Shown here: in pieces, positions 1-13,572 of the stretch | How the letters are laid out: every line of letters begins with the position of its first letter | Numbering within the stretch: position 1 is the stretch's first letter | Source: Hymenolepis diminuta | Taxonomy: Eukaryota; Platyhelminthes; Cestoda; Cyclophyllidea; Hymenolepididae | Assembly (NCBI GenBank): GCA_900708905.1 | Contig: CAADRB010000026.1 | Coordinates: 829,376 to 893,375 of the forward strand | Direction of reading: 5' to 3' | DNA: 64,000 bases | Made by a program: the position numbers and the translations under genes | The notes under the pieces: model-generated | Databases searched by the model: none | The model's input: the letters and a program-made list of their open reading frames with translations, nothing else | Told to the model about the DNA's origin: nothing

Positions 1-3000
1 AAGCAGAAGCATTTTACAAAATATTTCTCTAATAACTGTTAACTTGTATCTAGAAAGGTTTGTAGCATTTTGCGATATCGGCATTTATTTCATTAAAGAA
101 AAGTGATTTTTTTAAAAACCCTGGGGTGATAAAATTTAAGTATGAAAATATGTTTTCAAATCTATGATTTTCTCACAACGTCAGTGAACACAAATTTTAG
201 CCCTCTATTAATCATTAATTTAAAAAATAAAAAAATCTGGTTCAAACATCCAGAAGTTCAATAAATATCCAAATATCTTTGTTATACGATGGATGAGTTA
301 TTTTGCTGCTACTAATTAATGAAGTCCACTCGCATCACTATTTCGCTCTCAAAAATATAGTGGTAGAACATTATACTTTAAAGTACTCATGAAAGAAAAT
401 TAATTTGCATTCAGACTATTTGGACGAAGGAAAACATAATCAAGAATCAGTCCAGTGCCATTATAACCAGACTCTAAAATGGCCGAATTATATGGTGGCC
501 TTATTCCACATCTACACTATCTGTTATAGTGGAATCGCTTATCAATTTTAGTTTATTGAATAGTTGTATGCAATTGACTTCACTGGCCTTTGTTGCTGAA
601 TATCCGCGTTGTGAGTTCCACTCCTCCACAGGTAGACTTTTCAACTTACTGATTACTGATTCCTCTCTGTTCTATCCTATGAAATGGTCTATCACCGACA
701 ATCATAGTTTTGCCTTCAGGTAGCTGAGTTCAAGCAATTGGAAAGAACTTTAACTTAGTTTTCGTCATCTTAAATTGGCATCTTCTGTTATACCCGCGCT
801 ATTATCTTTATCTATGTTTTCGAAATGCGCAAGAAAGTAAAGGTGATTCCTGCTTGCAGTTTGCAGCTTCTAATGCCACAAAATAAGATTTTTAACGAAA
901 ATTTGAATTGGGGTGAATTGTTTGTAATAATAGTAAAACATCATAGACGCCAATACGTAGCCAGTCCTTGTGTTCTTCTTGAATGAGTTCAGCTCTGCTT
1001 GGTTAATTTGTATATTTTTATTTTGTCTCTTCGCCATTAAAGGGCAATTGATTAGCTGCAATATCGCAGCCTATTCCAACTAACAGCTGTTACTGTCACT
1101 ACAACCAAAGGTTTGGAACTTGATCACCTCTGAGTGTAGATCTTCTTCCAATATTAATTGGCTTGTGAAATGTTGGATTGCAAAAATGCAGACAGATAAG
1201 ATCCTTCGCTTTCGAAAACTGATATCTATCCAAGAATGTTTAAACCAGCATTAAAGGAATACGTAAAATGTGAAGACTAAGAGGACAAAATAGGGTCACT
1301 CGCAGCTCGATTTATGCATAAATCGGCGGTTTTAACTTTTGTTGGGTACTTTCTCCTCTCAGTAAATTTTAATCAAAAAGTCCAACCCCCTTGATGAAAT
1401 CTTTTGATTTAACAGACTTAAAGTAATTCCATAAAATGCCTAATGCGAAATTTGTGTAGTGTACATTGACATTCTGCAATAATGATGGGAATTCAAATAC
1501 TAAATCAGTAAAATCAACCAGGATTACTGATTTCAAATTAAATTATATCACTATACGACTTAGGATTAATCTCAGTTTTCTTCTGTTTCAAGTGCCATAT
1601 GTTCAGCGAAGCTAAAAGTGTTCAAGTTGTCCTGGTAGCATTCGTTTCTCACGAGAAAGTTGTGCCCTTATTTGCGAAAGGTAAGATGCGTGAGAATTCC
1701 TTAATCAACTACGAAATTTACGATGTTTTTCTCCGCTGTAACAAGTCCGCCTAATCAAATAAATACTCGCCTCAGTTTAGTTATTTGAAGTTAAAAAGAA
1801 TATGAACCGTAGATAAAGTATTCACGTAACAAGAATATAGAGTGAATCCCAGCTTAAACAAAAGGTTAAATAGTTACGAAATAAAAATGTGAGAAAAAAC
1901 ACGCAATATTTTATTTACAAATCAGATAGGTGCCTGCATCAGTATTTAATTATTGTAATCCGCTCTGAAATCATATTTACCGATCTTTCAAATAATCTGT
2001 GACATTTGACAGAAATAGCCCTTCGTATTCGACCTCTGAGGACTCATGACGTTTCATATCGATCCAGGATTATGGTATGGTGTGGAATGATTCCAGTTAA
2101 GACAGCAGTCATAATCACCATTATGATATATTGAAAATAGACACATTTGTCTCAGTAGTCATCGAATAAACTTGTTGGGCCATAAGTAACCATCATTGAA
2201 GTGATTGTGTTATTCTTGGATCAATATTATTGAAAGTGGGACCACTTTTATTGTAACTATCAGTGATCCTGTATTAATAAACTTTGTGTGCCTATTATGA
2301 TGACCTTTAAATCAACTTGAGGATACTCTCTTCCGGTATTTCTGCATCACCTTTAGCACTTGAGTGATGGAACGCCGAAAGTCGTCGCATACATTTAATT
2401 GGAGATGCTCTTTAAAAATAAAATGTCTAGACACCTTTATAGTATTTCAGATTTTGAAGAAAATGCTCAATCTGAAAAGGAAAAGTAATAACACAGATGG
2501 ACTTTTCATAATCTATAACAAATATACATAAAGAATTTGGGGAAAAATGTAACTGCATAGAAAATAGAATAGCTAATACCGGAGATTACTTTATAATCTC
2601 TTCCGCCATAAAACTCTCCCTATGCAAGGTTCAATTTGGCAGATTCGCATCAATAGTACAATCTTAACTACCTTAACTGAGTGGAATATTTGTTTTTTGG
2701 AAGGTATTTATTTGTTTTTTTGTATATTGACGTTATTTTTTGCTACTAAATTAGATTAAATTGGAGGTGGATTCTCAAATGAATGACCAATCTTAGCCAA
2801 ACATCTATTATTTTTATTAGCAATATTTTAACAAGGATTGCCTCATAATGAAAATTTACTGCGTAAATAAGGTTTGGCGGTTGGATCAGCGTTAATAATT
2901 CATTTTATTGAATAGAGATCGCGTCAAAATGCCAAGGTATAGCAGAAAACTAGACGGGACACAAGACTAGTCTTGCATATTGACCTTGTAAAGACGCATG

Positions 3001-6000
3001 CGTAAGTAAGCGGAAATCCGAAGTCTCGTATAAAGATTGCGACTAAAATATTTCACTCTGACTCATATTTACCTTATTACAACACTATTTAAATTAAAAT
3101 AAATTTTTGGAGAAATTATTTCTGACCGTTATACAGTTTAAGAAAAGGCTAAGCAAGTTAATGAGGATTTAAAATGAGATATACATAAATTAAGCAGCGA
3201 AACTCATCGTAATGATTTAGATTTTATACGAATACTAGGGATGAAGAAAGCGCAATGAAATAACGCGAAATGAAATCCTTGAAATTTAAACGTTATTTAA
3301 AACTAAATTTGAAAATTCAACTTTCGTTAAGAGAAAAACTATTTTAAATGATAAAGAAACAGAGTATTTGATCTAAATCGAAAGTTGAAACAATAAGAGT
3401 ATCTAAAGATTGTCACTGTTCAGTTTAAAACAATATCAGGGCATAAAGAAAATTTTCAGAAATTCAAAATAAGCTGAAATTATTGAAAATAGACAGCAGC
3501 AAATAATAACTTTGGGCTTTTACAAGGGGAAAATGCATTAGGATGGAATTACCGACCACGCAATGTATCAAATGGTAAATGGGCGCCGAATATCAAGAAA
3601 ATGAATCCATTCAGAAACCTTTGAAAAAATCTTAAATTGCAGCATGACAAAGTGAAGGAAAAGTACATAGTGTAGAGAGTGAAATGCATCTAGAATTCAA
3701 AGAGAGTGGTGAACTATTCTACTACCCATCCTTCCCGTCATTTATTCACTTCGCTTTGGACTATTTCACCAGTTCTCATATTAAAATGCTTTTATAATGA
3801 ATACGAAGTTAAATATTTCTCCTTTTCTACAATGAATGGAAATAAAAAGGTTTCAAGCTGATCAAAACATATTTGATGAAATAGCACATGTTGGATTGAA
3901 GTCATGAATCGGAGAATGGCACAAATTATCAATAAGTTTAAACATCACAGTTGCCATCTGATATAGAAACAAGCCTTAATTTCATCATGTAGGGTTGTTC
4001 CTCATTTGGTAGTAATTATACTAATTATTAAATTATTATATTTTCTATTACTCTGACTCCTTCACGTGCCCTGAGAAGTAATCTTTGAGTCATCGCTAAA
4101 CGACGCAAATTTTAAGCGCATTAAAACTCACGTGAGACTGACTTTCAGTATCTATTTCCCCCTCTTTAGTGTATTAAAATTGTTTCGTTCACAAGTCACT
4201 ATAAAATTAAAAAGATATAAGTGATGCATGAAATGATTAGTAAAGTTTATTAATAATCATATATCATTAAGAGACGTCGTTTATAAGTGCGAAGTAATTA
4301 GTGTAGTCTCTTTCACACTCTATGTAAAGTGGAGTATGATTAAACAAATTTAGAAATAATGAATATCAAAATTACACCTACTATATTCAATTTATATTCC
4401 AAAATGTCTTACTTGTTTATAATTGATTAACTACGGGGAAGAATAATATAGTCCAATGTGAATTAAAAAAGTGAATTGGGTAAAATTAGAAAGTAGTATT
4501 TAGTTCCTGAAAAGTTTTAAAACATTTCATCTTCGGACTCAGGTTGTAAGCTGTTTTGCTTTCTAAGATTTAATCAGCTGCTTCGGATTCTCTTTTTCGG
4601 TGTTCAAATTGCAAGAATTGTTTCCTAACATCTGGGTGGACTTGAATTTGCGTCACACATGTCAACTCCTGTCTGCAACGCCTAGATTTTATTAACCAAC
4701 TGATTATAATTTAGAAAATTGATCCTCCACCTGAGATATATTTTCTTCTAATAAAACTATGTAATAATAATGCATGCTCTTAACATAGCAGAGCTTACTA
4801 GAGGTCGTTAATGATAAACTCACAAAATAATTGGGTGATGTATAGTGTTTTCTTAGACTAGATTTGTTTGTTTTTTTTTGAGAGTAAATCTTATTTTATT
4901 GGGTTGCTTGGAAAGTAATTAATAGAAATAATACTAAACCATCATATGATATATAAATAATCTTTTATTTTCCACTTCCGCCTTCGTATTTCTAGAAAAT
5001 TTTTTGTGACATTTAAAGATTTTATTCAAGCATTATATTCGAAGAGGGTAAAATATTAAAAACGACAGTTAAATGAAATTTTAAATTCACTTATTATGGG
5101 GAAATTTTTTCCCCAATTATCTCTCACAAATTATTTTCGATCCGCACGCTAATTCAAATGATTTAGTGGAACTGATTTTGTGTCCAAGCATTTGCGTGAA
5201 ATGAGCCCAGCTTTTGCATTTCAACTCCCAGTGTCCGAAGCTCATCTTTACTTGTACTTATCATCCAGTGATTCAGCGTTAATTTACATTTGACAGACAC
5301 TCTGCCCTCCCACCCCAATCTTTATTCTTTTCCCCCCTCCTTCCCTTCTTCCGTAATTTAATTATTTTTTCAGTACTTCTATCAAATAACTTTATTCTCA
5401 TTTGACAAGGACAGCGTCTGCTGTTAGTCAGTGGTTTTGTAGGGTGGTGATTTTTAGTTTTGGCTGATCAAGTTCCTTTAATTTGGTGGCTAAAACCAAT
5501 TAAATGACAATATTAGCGTACATCACTCATTACATCGAACATGATATTTTAGTAATAAGTTCGATTAGTTCAGTTGGTCACTTAGCTGGCAGCGACATAT
5601 AACTAAGAAAATGATGAAACAGAATGTACCAAATTTAAGAGCAAACAATGAAAACATAATAACCCAAATTACGATATTTCAATCATTTATAAGAAAGATA
5701 TAATTTTTTCCGTATTTTTCCGAAATGAGAACTCACAAATCAATTAAAAATTCCAGCACTGAGATCAAAAGATAATAATCCTTCAAAGTATATATGAAAA
5801 TCATATTAAGAGTTTACACAAGAGTACATCTTGTTTGAACTGACATCACTAAACCTTCCCTGAAGGTTAAGACTTAACATCTTTCAGCTACGGTTGATGC
5901 ACAAAGCCTTCACAAACAACGGACAACCACCGTTTTAAATTAGAAAGCCAAGACTTTAGAACAAATAAATTATACTGAGCACGGGTAATGGAAACCCAGG

Positions 6001-6671
6001 AGAGAGAGAGGGAAGGGGAAAATAGTGAAAGATAGAAAAGAATAATATGAGGGATGAGGGGGAGCTTAGGAGTCGTGCGTCTGCACCACAGATCTTGCAA
6101 CCGCTGTCCCTGAGATTTTACAAGCGGAATTACCAATTATTGCAAAAGAAGTGAGTACAAATAATTAATCAGTATTCTCCAAATGAAACATTTTGAAAAC
6201 TGTTTAAGTATATGCATAAACGTAAACACGATTTTCTTTGATTCAAAAGACTTAAATTAATATTACTCAAAGTACTAAAAACTTCTTGGAGGATCCTTAA
6301 ATTCAATTTAATCAACAGAATGTAGACATGTGTCCATTCAGAAACCTAGAGATATCATTAAAATAGAACTTTGGAGTATGTGAATACAATAAAGTGAATC
6401 ATGTCTCTAGTGAATAAATGTTTCCAGAATACAAATAAAGTACGACTTTTAACACTGATTTCAAATTATACTCTTCTTCGATCTCTCACCTCTTTCATTC
6501 CTTACTGATCTATTCTGCATTTTCAGATGTACTGCCACGAGCAATTATTAGTAAAAAAATTATTTATTTATTTATTATATCTATTTTTAAAATAAATCAA
6601 TACACCTGAACTCAATTTTTACAGATTCTTATAGTCTTTAACGGTTATTTCCTTCGTAATAAGTGTGGTCG
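1..6671. other. AT-rich non-coding stretch, no gene recognised
   Basis: No reading frame here looks like a protein family and all open frames are short, as expected by chance in AT-rich DNA. Small landmarks are a 14-bp perfect palindrome at 2962-2975, a pyrimidine tract at about 5299-5352, and a purine tract at about 5998-6019. One short segment, 1593-1680, has splice-like borders and is discussed as a finding. I see no RNA gene. Confidence 0.6.
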
Positions 6672-6675
6672 TTCT

Positions 6676-7049
6676 TGTGGGGTTCACAACGCTAACAAGA
6701 CTGATTGGATCACGTGCGCTAGAGCTCACCACGGGAAGTGCGNNNNNNNNNNNNNNNNNNNNNNNNNNNNNNNNNNNNNNNNNNNNNNNNNNNNNNNNNN
6801 NNNNNNNNNNNNNNNNNNNNNNNNNNNNNNNNNNNNNNNNNNNNNNNNNNNNNNNNNNNNNNNNNNNNNNNNNNNNNNNNNNNNNNNNNNNNNNNNNNNN
6901 NNNNNNNNNNNNNNNNNNNNNNNNNNNNNNNNNNNNNNNNNNNNNNNNNNNNNNNNNNNNNNNNNNNNNNNNNNNNNNNNNNNNNNNNNNGACTGCTAGG
7001 AGGATTACTTAGGTTTAGCAAAAGAATTATTGGTGTAGCATCCGATACA
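6676..7049 (+). mobile_element. Solo LTR of a retrotransposon, interrupted by an assembly gap
   Basis: The element starts TGTGGGGTTCACAACGCTAA and ends in GATACA, the TG...CA borders usual for LTRs. It is flanked by the 4-bp direct repeat TTCT (6672-6675 and 7050-7053), a target-site duplication. About 248 bases in the middle are N. Both visible ends match a second copy at 16539-16880 in the opposite orientation: the 5' part around 'GCTAACAAG' and the 3' part around 'AGGAGGATTACTTAGG'. No internal gag-pol region follows, so this is a solo LTR left by LTR-LTR recombination, or the gap hides more. A 4-bp duplication fits Ty3/gypsy or BEL-type elements, but I cannot choose between them. Confidence 0.7.
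6743..6990. other. Assembly gap (248 N)
   Basis: A run of N inside the solo LTR. The other copy of this LTR is about 342 bp, which would leave roughly 216 bp here, so the gap size is close to what simple LTR sequence needs. The missing sequence is probably only the LTR middle. Confidence 0.95.
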
Positions 7050-7053
7050 TTCT

Positions 7054-9870
7054 AAATTAATGCAATTTGATAATGAGAAGAATCATTTCAAAGGCCCCAT
7101 ATTGACAGTCTTTTCCTTAAATAGTTTTAAATACGATAGCGCAACATTTTTTATTAATGTCAAAAATCTTCAAAAGAATCAATTTTTAAATTAATTAAAA
7201 TGCTCGATGATGCATGATTTATTTTGCATTTACCTCGTTTAAAAACATTTCAAAGTGCACCTCCTCTTTGTTTAAATCACATCGTAGTTTAAAAAATCGG
7301 TATGTTTAAAATGTGGTTTGATTTATAGAAAGCAGCCCAAATTCTGATATGAAATAATTTGCTTTCATGCTCTGTGATGTTCACTAAATTTTAGACTTTG
7401 CAATAATTACTCGACAATTTATTACCTAATTGTCTATCTTTTGTATTATAAAATTTCATTCATGGGGATCTCATGTTTTTTTAAGCAGATAAGAGTTCAA
7501 ATTGAGTGAACTCTAGTGAATTATAACATATTGAACTGATGTAATATATATTATCATTCTGATTTATCGGTCTTTGGGAAAAAAAACACATTGAAGTGGC
7601 ATTACCAAGCATAATAGGCAGCGGGTATCGTTAACGGGAATTTTCTTAGTAATCCAGGGCGCGAATTTTGGAACGTGAAGTTGTGATGCACATATTAAGT
7701 AAACAGCGCATTTTCCGAATCCAAAAGTCGAATAAGGTCAGCCTCTTGAATGTCCTCTCCATTATGGGATATCTAATGTTACTCTATTTCAATTGCTTCT
7801 CCATTCCATTGAAATGGTTATTCTTTTTATCGCTCGATAACAACTTAACTACCTGCGTTTTCCCTTATTTCCACTAGATACTGGGATAAAAATGATATAT
7901 CTCTCCGTTTCTTTATTAAATTTACATATATTATGCTAATTAGATATTTGGCGAAAAGAGTGAGAGATTTAGCCAATGAAATTTGAAGAAAGAATACACC
8001 ACAGAACGTGTGCTGCTATTTTTTATATCTAAAATTTCTCAAAATAGACCTCTATTGCCCTTACTGTCAAGGTCGTGAGTGACATTCTGATACATGGGGT
8101 TTAAACAATCCTTGTCCTTTGCAAGACTTTAAAGGATCCGGAAATTGTGCACAAGAGTCAATGGTGAGCTAGTAAAAAGAGAGTTGTAATAAAGAGACCA
8201 CATAAAGTTAGGCTAAGTAAAGTTGAATATTTTACACTTTTGTTCGTCTAATAAGCAATCTATAAATTCATCATCCGATAACTGGAACAACGCAGAATAA
8301 TGATTTAACACATGCATTTGATAGAATGCCACGACTTACTCAGTATACTATTTGATTTGTCGTAGGAATGACTGCATATGCTGTCCTCCAAGTTCCCACT
8401 GGAATCTAGACTGGGTAGAATATTCACTTCCTATTTTCTATTAATTGAAATTAATAACCACTTAAATGCCATGTGATTGGCTCTTCAAAAATTCTATTAA
8501 CAATCATGCTTCTGCTAACTAAGCATATGACAAAACTTTAATAAAATGTAAAATTTATTTCAGAAACGGTAATAAAATATCTTAATATGAAAAAAAAAAC
8601 CATTTTAGCCTTACGATAGGGAATTATTTTCACAAACACTTGAGATTGTCACACCACGGTAAAAATAAGAAGCGCCTAAGTATTTTTCTCATTTTTTAAA
8701 CTCAAATGTCGAAAAGTATGATCTGCTTTGTATAGTTATAATCAAATGTAATTTATTTCTTTGAATCAATGGCACATCCAAAGGTTGCAACAGAATTTTA
8801 ATAAATAATAAGAGATTTGATAATTAGATCATGCATAGCACTTAGTCAAAGTTGCAGTTGAATTTCGAAGTGTCCACTAAGGTGTTTTTAAATTTTAAAT
8901 ATTTGTTCTAATCTTGAGCAGACATAGATTACTGAACTCTGGTTAGGGTTTTAGCTTTCTCTGCTATATTAATACTGTGAGCTTCTGAATACTCTATCGA
9001 TCATTTCAATTTCTCAATCATAGTAAGAAAAAATGAATTGAAGTCGCAAGACTGACCGACATTAATACAATTACGATCAATATGTACTGGATATCGCAGA
9101 CAAACATCCGTTTCACTCTGCCTACGAATAATGAAAATTGACTTTTGATGTCTTGACATTACTCTGGGAATTTTTTGATCCCCTTTATCATTTATTAAAT
9201 TTCCTGTAAATAAATTTCAGCTGCTTCCTACATCTAAAAATAGTAACTCCTTATATATTACTCTGATTAATAATTTATGTCAAAAGATTTCTGAATCGGA
9301 ATAAAGGTAATGAAGTAAAGGTATCTCGGAGGTGTAAAAAACAACTGCCAATAAAAATTTCAAAGTCTTTGAATGAATAAGCATATGCCAAATTATCGGA
9401 TAACCACTCGGAAAGCAAGTTTTCGAGTGAAAAGTTGCTATAAAGGTATTCTGATAGATAAATTTTTGACCGTCAAGAACCGTAAGTTAAAACTCAACAT
9501 CACCTGCTCTATGATGATAACCCGATCAGTTTAAGAAATACGAGGATGAAGATTTATTTGCAATTCTAGTTTCAATGGCTCATTTTACCTTTTTATTTTA
9601 CATTTCTTTATTGTGAAAATCAAATTGAAAATGAAGCATTTACTTCCGAGAATAGAGAGCTATTTTTAAATATTTTTCATGAAGAGAGCATAAGTAGAAA
9701 ATACAGATTATTAATACTGACAAACTTTGAGTGTTAAAACAAAGTGAAAGTAGGATAGCCGATGACACCCAAACTTCTTAAATTATGCAGTTCTTTGAAG
9801 ATTCAGTACTTGTATAGTTTCATCCGTGCGCACTCATAAATGTTTTTGTGCAAGTTTATGATAAGAAAAC
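7054..9870. other. AT-rich non-coding stretch, no gene recognised
   Basis: The longest open frame (7668-7877, plus strand) is hydrophobic and AT-driven and resembles no family. I see no splice-bounded exon, no RNA gene and no clear repeat copy elsewhere in the window. Confidence 0.55.
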
Positions 9871-11150
9871 ACAGGGACATCTTACCCACTTTTAGAAAAA
9901 CAGGAAATAAAACTGCTAGTGGCTGAAACCTACAATTTCTTCCAACTAACCAAATAAACACAACACCTACTAACCTAGGTTTTACTCTATATATCCTCCT
10001 TCGGCTTCTATCACCCACCCAATTCGAGTCCGAAAGTGACTGCAAACTTTGGTCAGGTGGTCTTTATTCAAGTCCTCCATTGCTGGGATATTGGTTCCAT
10101 GAGAGAGGATTTGGTGTTGTGTGGATGCTCATTAACTTCCTTTTCAATCACACCTCGCCCAGCCTCACATGTAATAATTCAAAAGATACAGGTCTAGTGA
10201 GTAGTTTCGTGTGACATGATGACGAAAATTCTAGGCTATCCATCCAATCCCGACTGTTGGAAGCTTTGTGGGGTGGAGTCGAATCTTGTAGGATGACATA
10301 GGGTCTTCCTCCATTGGCTACGCTGTCTATCCAAGGCAGCTTAACAATGATTCGAAGAGTCCCGACGTAGGAATCTGCATCTGGATTGACTCCGAGGTCC
10401 TGTGGAAAAAATGGAGGAGTCACGATATGTTTCTCACTGTTAATTACACTGAAAAGCATTATTGTTGGTGCAAAGTTCGTGTGTATGCACAGTAGTTGGA
10501 ACTTCAGTGGGGTCCGCTCACACCCATCCCCCCACCATTTCTTCACTTGAATCTTTTATCCTGGTGGAAGCTTTTTATCGGAGAAAGACCAAAGACACCG
10601 TCCTTCTCCTGGGTGCCTCAATTTCTCTAAGAGTACTTTTGCACACGTCCTTCAACGATGCTCTTGAGTTGCTTTCGTCCACATCAACTGACGACCTCAC
10701 CTCACAACTGACTGTATGTATCCGAGCTGTTGATAATCAACATTCCCCACTCCTCCTTCAGACACTTGAAGATCTTTGGCAAGACGTCGGGCATTGATTT
10801 CCCACGGTTTTCGTTCATCATGCCATGCCATGCACTCTTTTCACAAACTCAGGTGTTGCGATGGAATTAGCAGATCGTTGACAAAGCTGGTTTCTCTTGG
10901 TCGTGGCGGCTGACTCATCTGTGTTGTTTTTATTCAGCTGCTTTCTACCTTGGGCAAATGAAAGATGTGACGACTTTTAGAAACCTTGCAATTTCTAAAT
11001 TGTTGTGTTTCACTTTTACGGACACCACTACAGCGTATCTTTTCATTTCATTAATTACAGTAGTATCCGCTATGAGATCTTCTGATATAGAAATGCATTA
11101 GTTTAAATTACAAAGGTAAAAATGCCATCAGATACCTTAAGCGCCCTGTA
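9871..11150 (-). mobile_element. IS630/Tc1-mariner-type DNA transposon, copy 1, inactive
   Basis: This is a 1.28-kb element on the minus strand. The right end reads ...AGATACCTTAAGCGCCCTG followed by TA (11149-11150). The left end reads CAGGGACATCTTACCCAC. These ends pair as degenerate terminal inverted repeats, and they match the ends of the inverted second copy at 31361-32620. TA is the expected target duplication; the left side now reads CA. The body encodes a broken transposase. Compared with copy 2 it retains about 48 bp near the transposase start that copy 2 has lost. Confidence 0.8.
9982..11046 (-). pseudogene. Degenerate IS630/Tc1-mariner transposase, copy 1
   Basis: The transposase would bind the terminal repeats through its N-terminal helix-turn-helix domains and cut and paste the element through a DDE/D catalytic core. 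Readable pieces in order are: an N-terminal HTH region with 'NNLEIARFLKV' just after the likely start codon at 11046; 'TPEFVKRVHGM' after a frameshift; 'PEEDPMS/RPYVILQDS', where QDS carries the second catalytic Asp; and a C-terminal 'HFRTRIGWVIE.EGGYIE' type end at a stop at 9982. Related transposases are about 330-345 residues with DD37D-type spacing. Several frameshifts and stops break the frame. The third catalytic position reads Asn (LLNYYM where relatives have PLDYY), so the protein cannot be functional. The family assignment is from remembered motifs, not a search. Confidence 0.75.
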
Positions 11151-12960
11151 AATAAAAATGCAATTTTCAATCGACTTCCTTCTTTATAAACCTTTGATGT
11201 GCTATTTAGTTCTGCAGTATTTCCCGTCATAAAGGTCCCAGTTTCACCCCTTTATGCAGCGGATAAAAGATGAAAACTTTTGTTGAACTTTTATCTCGAA
11301 TATAAAATTTGTTTTTAATAATAGATATTATGAAAATTTCCCCACAGATTTGGTTGGCATTTAAATTAATCACTCATATTAATAGGCTGTGGACACCGCG
11401 GACATAAAAATCGAGGTTAATAATAAAATTGCAATATTAGTCCGTGTACTTTGACGCTTGAACTCTGCTAGATTAGAATCAGGTAAACTGCGAACTTCCC
11501 ATCTAAAACTCTTCGGTATCTTGACTTTGATCGCGATATTTAATCGATTCTCCTTGTTAATCAGTTTTGTTTGCTTCAGATATTTAAAATTGTAATATTT
11601 TGCATTACTGTGAGTTATAATAAACGAGTAAAAGAAAGCAACTACAAATCAAATACTGGTTTGGGAAAAGAACCCATCTTTTTTCATAACAAAGAGTAAA
11701 GCAAAATTAGTACAGTGATCAAATTATTCAAATAAAGAAGAATTCTTGACAGCCTCCTAGGTTTCTCTCATACTTGACACTTTTGCTACTTGGGTATTTC
11801 TGGCGTTGCTTCATTATCAACAAATTTCTTAATCAACCCAACAAATACCAACAATAACTATGGGGTATATTTTGCGAAATCTCCCTTGAAAAAGCAACTT
11901 GACCTAGGGAAAAATATTTTTTTAAAAGGTTTAAATTTCTCAATGAGAATAAAAAAACTGACATATTCATGATAGACATTTAGACAATAAACTTGCCAAA
12001 CGCCTCTCCTTCGCACTGTTTTTATTCAGATATTATCAAATGATTGACTTAAATTCTTCACATTTTGAACTCAATATTATTCATTGCTAGATTTAGCTTC
12101 CTTATGCTCCTCGTTAATATTACTATATCTGTCGTAATGTGTGCATATTTTTGCTATGAAATTCTCCACGACTAGACAGAGAAAGAATTCTGAACATATT
12201 AATGTGTCTTCAAGTAAAAAAAAATACGATTTTAAAGATATTGTAGACACATAATGTACATCGTTTTGAATTTGTGAAATGAAAGCTGATGAATATGGCT
12301 AAAATAAAGAAATTTAAACTCAATAATGGAGAACAGATAACGAGGTTATTTATTCCTCTTTTTTACCCCTTATTTCATATTTGATTAGATATCTCACTTT
12401 TGTTCTAGTGAAGCTGTGCTCAAACACGCCGACTGAATTCAAGCAATACTTCTCCATGATTGATTAGAGAGAATCTTAAATTAGTCCAATTTGGAATACA
12501 GGGGTGAGGGATCTGGTTGAGATTGAGAATAAATGAACGTCTTCAATTGCTTTTACGTTCAATGTTTTGCACTTTTTACTTAATGATTATGGTCTATTGC
12601 TTCATGTATTAATTATATTAACCTTTAGAAACGGAAAATATTTTCATTTTTTCAGTGTGGAAATGAACTGAAATTGAGTAAGGAAAGTTCAGTAGGGAAT
12701 AAAAAGGATGAGGCCGAGGAATGTCAAAAGAGTTAATCAATGGTTTTTCGAATTCGGGTTGTAGGGTATTAACCTAATGGGCAGTTCACTGATTCAGGTT
12801 CCCACATTAATATTTTATAATTTTTCCCTTGGATTACTGATCAAACCCCTTTTCACAATGTCCCGTGCTTATCGGTAAGTTGTTAATTTAGGGTCATAGG
12901 TCTTGGCGAATGAATTCGTTTCTGTTTTTAAAGGTCGATAAGACAGCATGATCCTACATT
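11151..12960. other. AT-rich non-coding stretch, no gene recognised
   Basis: Open frames are short and of chance type (for example 11790-11972). Around 12860-12880 there is an ATG in a fair start context followed after five codons by a GTAAGT-like donor. With no partner exon visible I do not call it a gene. Confidence 0.5.
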
Positions 12961-13003
12961 ACTATGGGCAGTTGTAGCAAATTATATGGGCTAGCAAGAA
13001 CCT

Positions 13004-13070
13004 AGGTCACCAGTTTAGGAATTGTCCTAATGAACCAGATCTTGATTGCAGAAGCTAAGACCATGGCTAA
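13004..13070 (+). repeat. Dispersed repeat fragment, family A, copy 1
   Basis: The segment containing 'AGGTCACCAGTTTAGGAATT' and 'CAGAAGCTAAGACCATGGC' recurs in diverged form at 14123-14185 in the same orientation. The part 'CTAATGAACCAGATCTTGAT' recurs inverted at 52023-52073. Identity by eye is about 80%. The element type is unknown. Confidence 0.55.
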
Positions 13071-13572
13071 CAGCTAAAAAATAGCAACAGCAGTTATAAA
13101 GTAGACCACCAAGAGCTGACTGGGTCAAAATGCTTTTTTTCAAACCGCAAAGGGGATGCAAGCAAGGGGCAAGGACATAAATGCAGTGTACTTTTATGGA
13201 ACCCGACAGTTATAAAAAGGGAAAGAATTAATAAATACGTTTAGGTATGACAGATAGGATTTTTAAGTCATAGGGCCATTAAGACATCACTAAGCCTTCG
13301 TGGACGAAAGGTAATATTGGAAAATGCACCTCCTTCTTGCCTTGAGGCGCGTAAAAGCGAAACAAATTTTATTTGCGAATTGGGCCAAATGGAATTGTCC
13401 TGTCCATGCCAAAATTCGCGCTCTTCGAGGGTTATAGTAATTTGCCGAGGAAAACCGAAGCTTACATATTTTAAGAAAGGTAGTCACAAAATAAACTGAA
13501 ACAAAGATAGGAACGTAGGATGGTTAATCAAAATGTCATGAGTCACGAAATTAAAAGAGGATTGCTTCTAAG

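Noticed and set aside
6665..7055. Frames of 100-115 codons
   Set aside because: They are created by the run of N and contain no real sequence in the middle.
10462..10797. 111-codon plus-strand frame, also present at 31678-32013 on the minus strand, as a novel conserved protein
   Set aside because: It is antisense to the IS630-type transposase. The perfect match between the two places reflects the duplicated transposon, not protein conservation.
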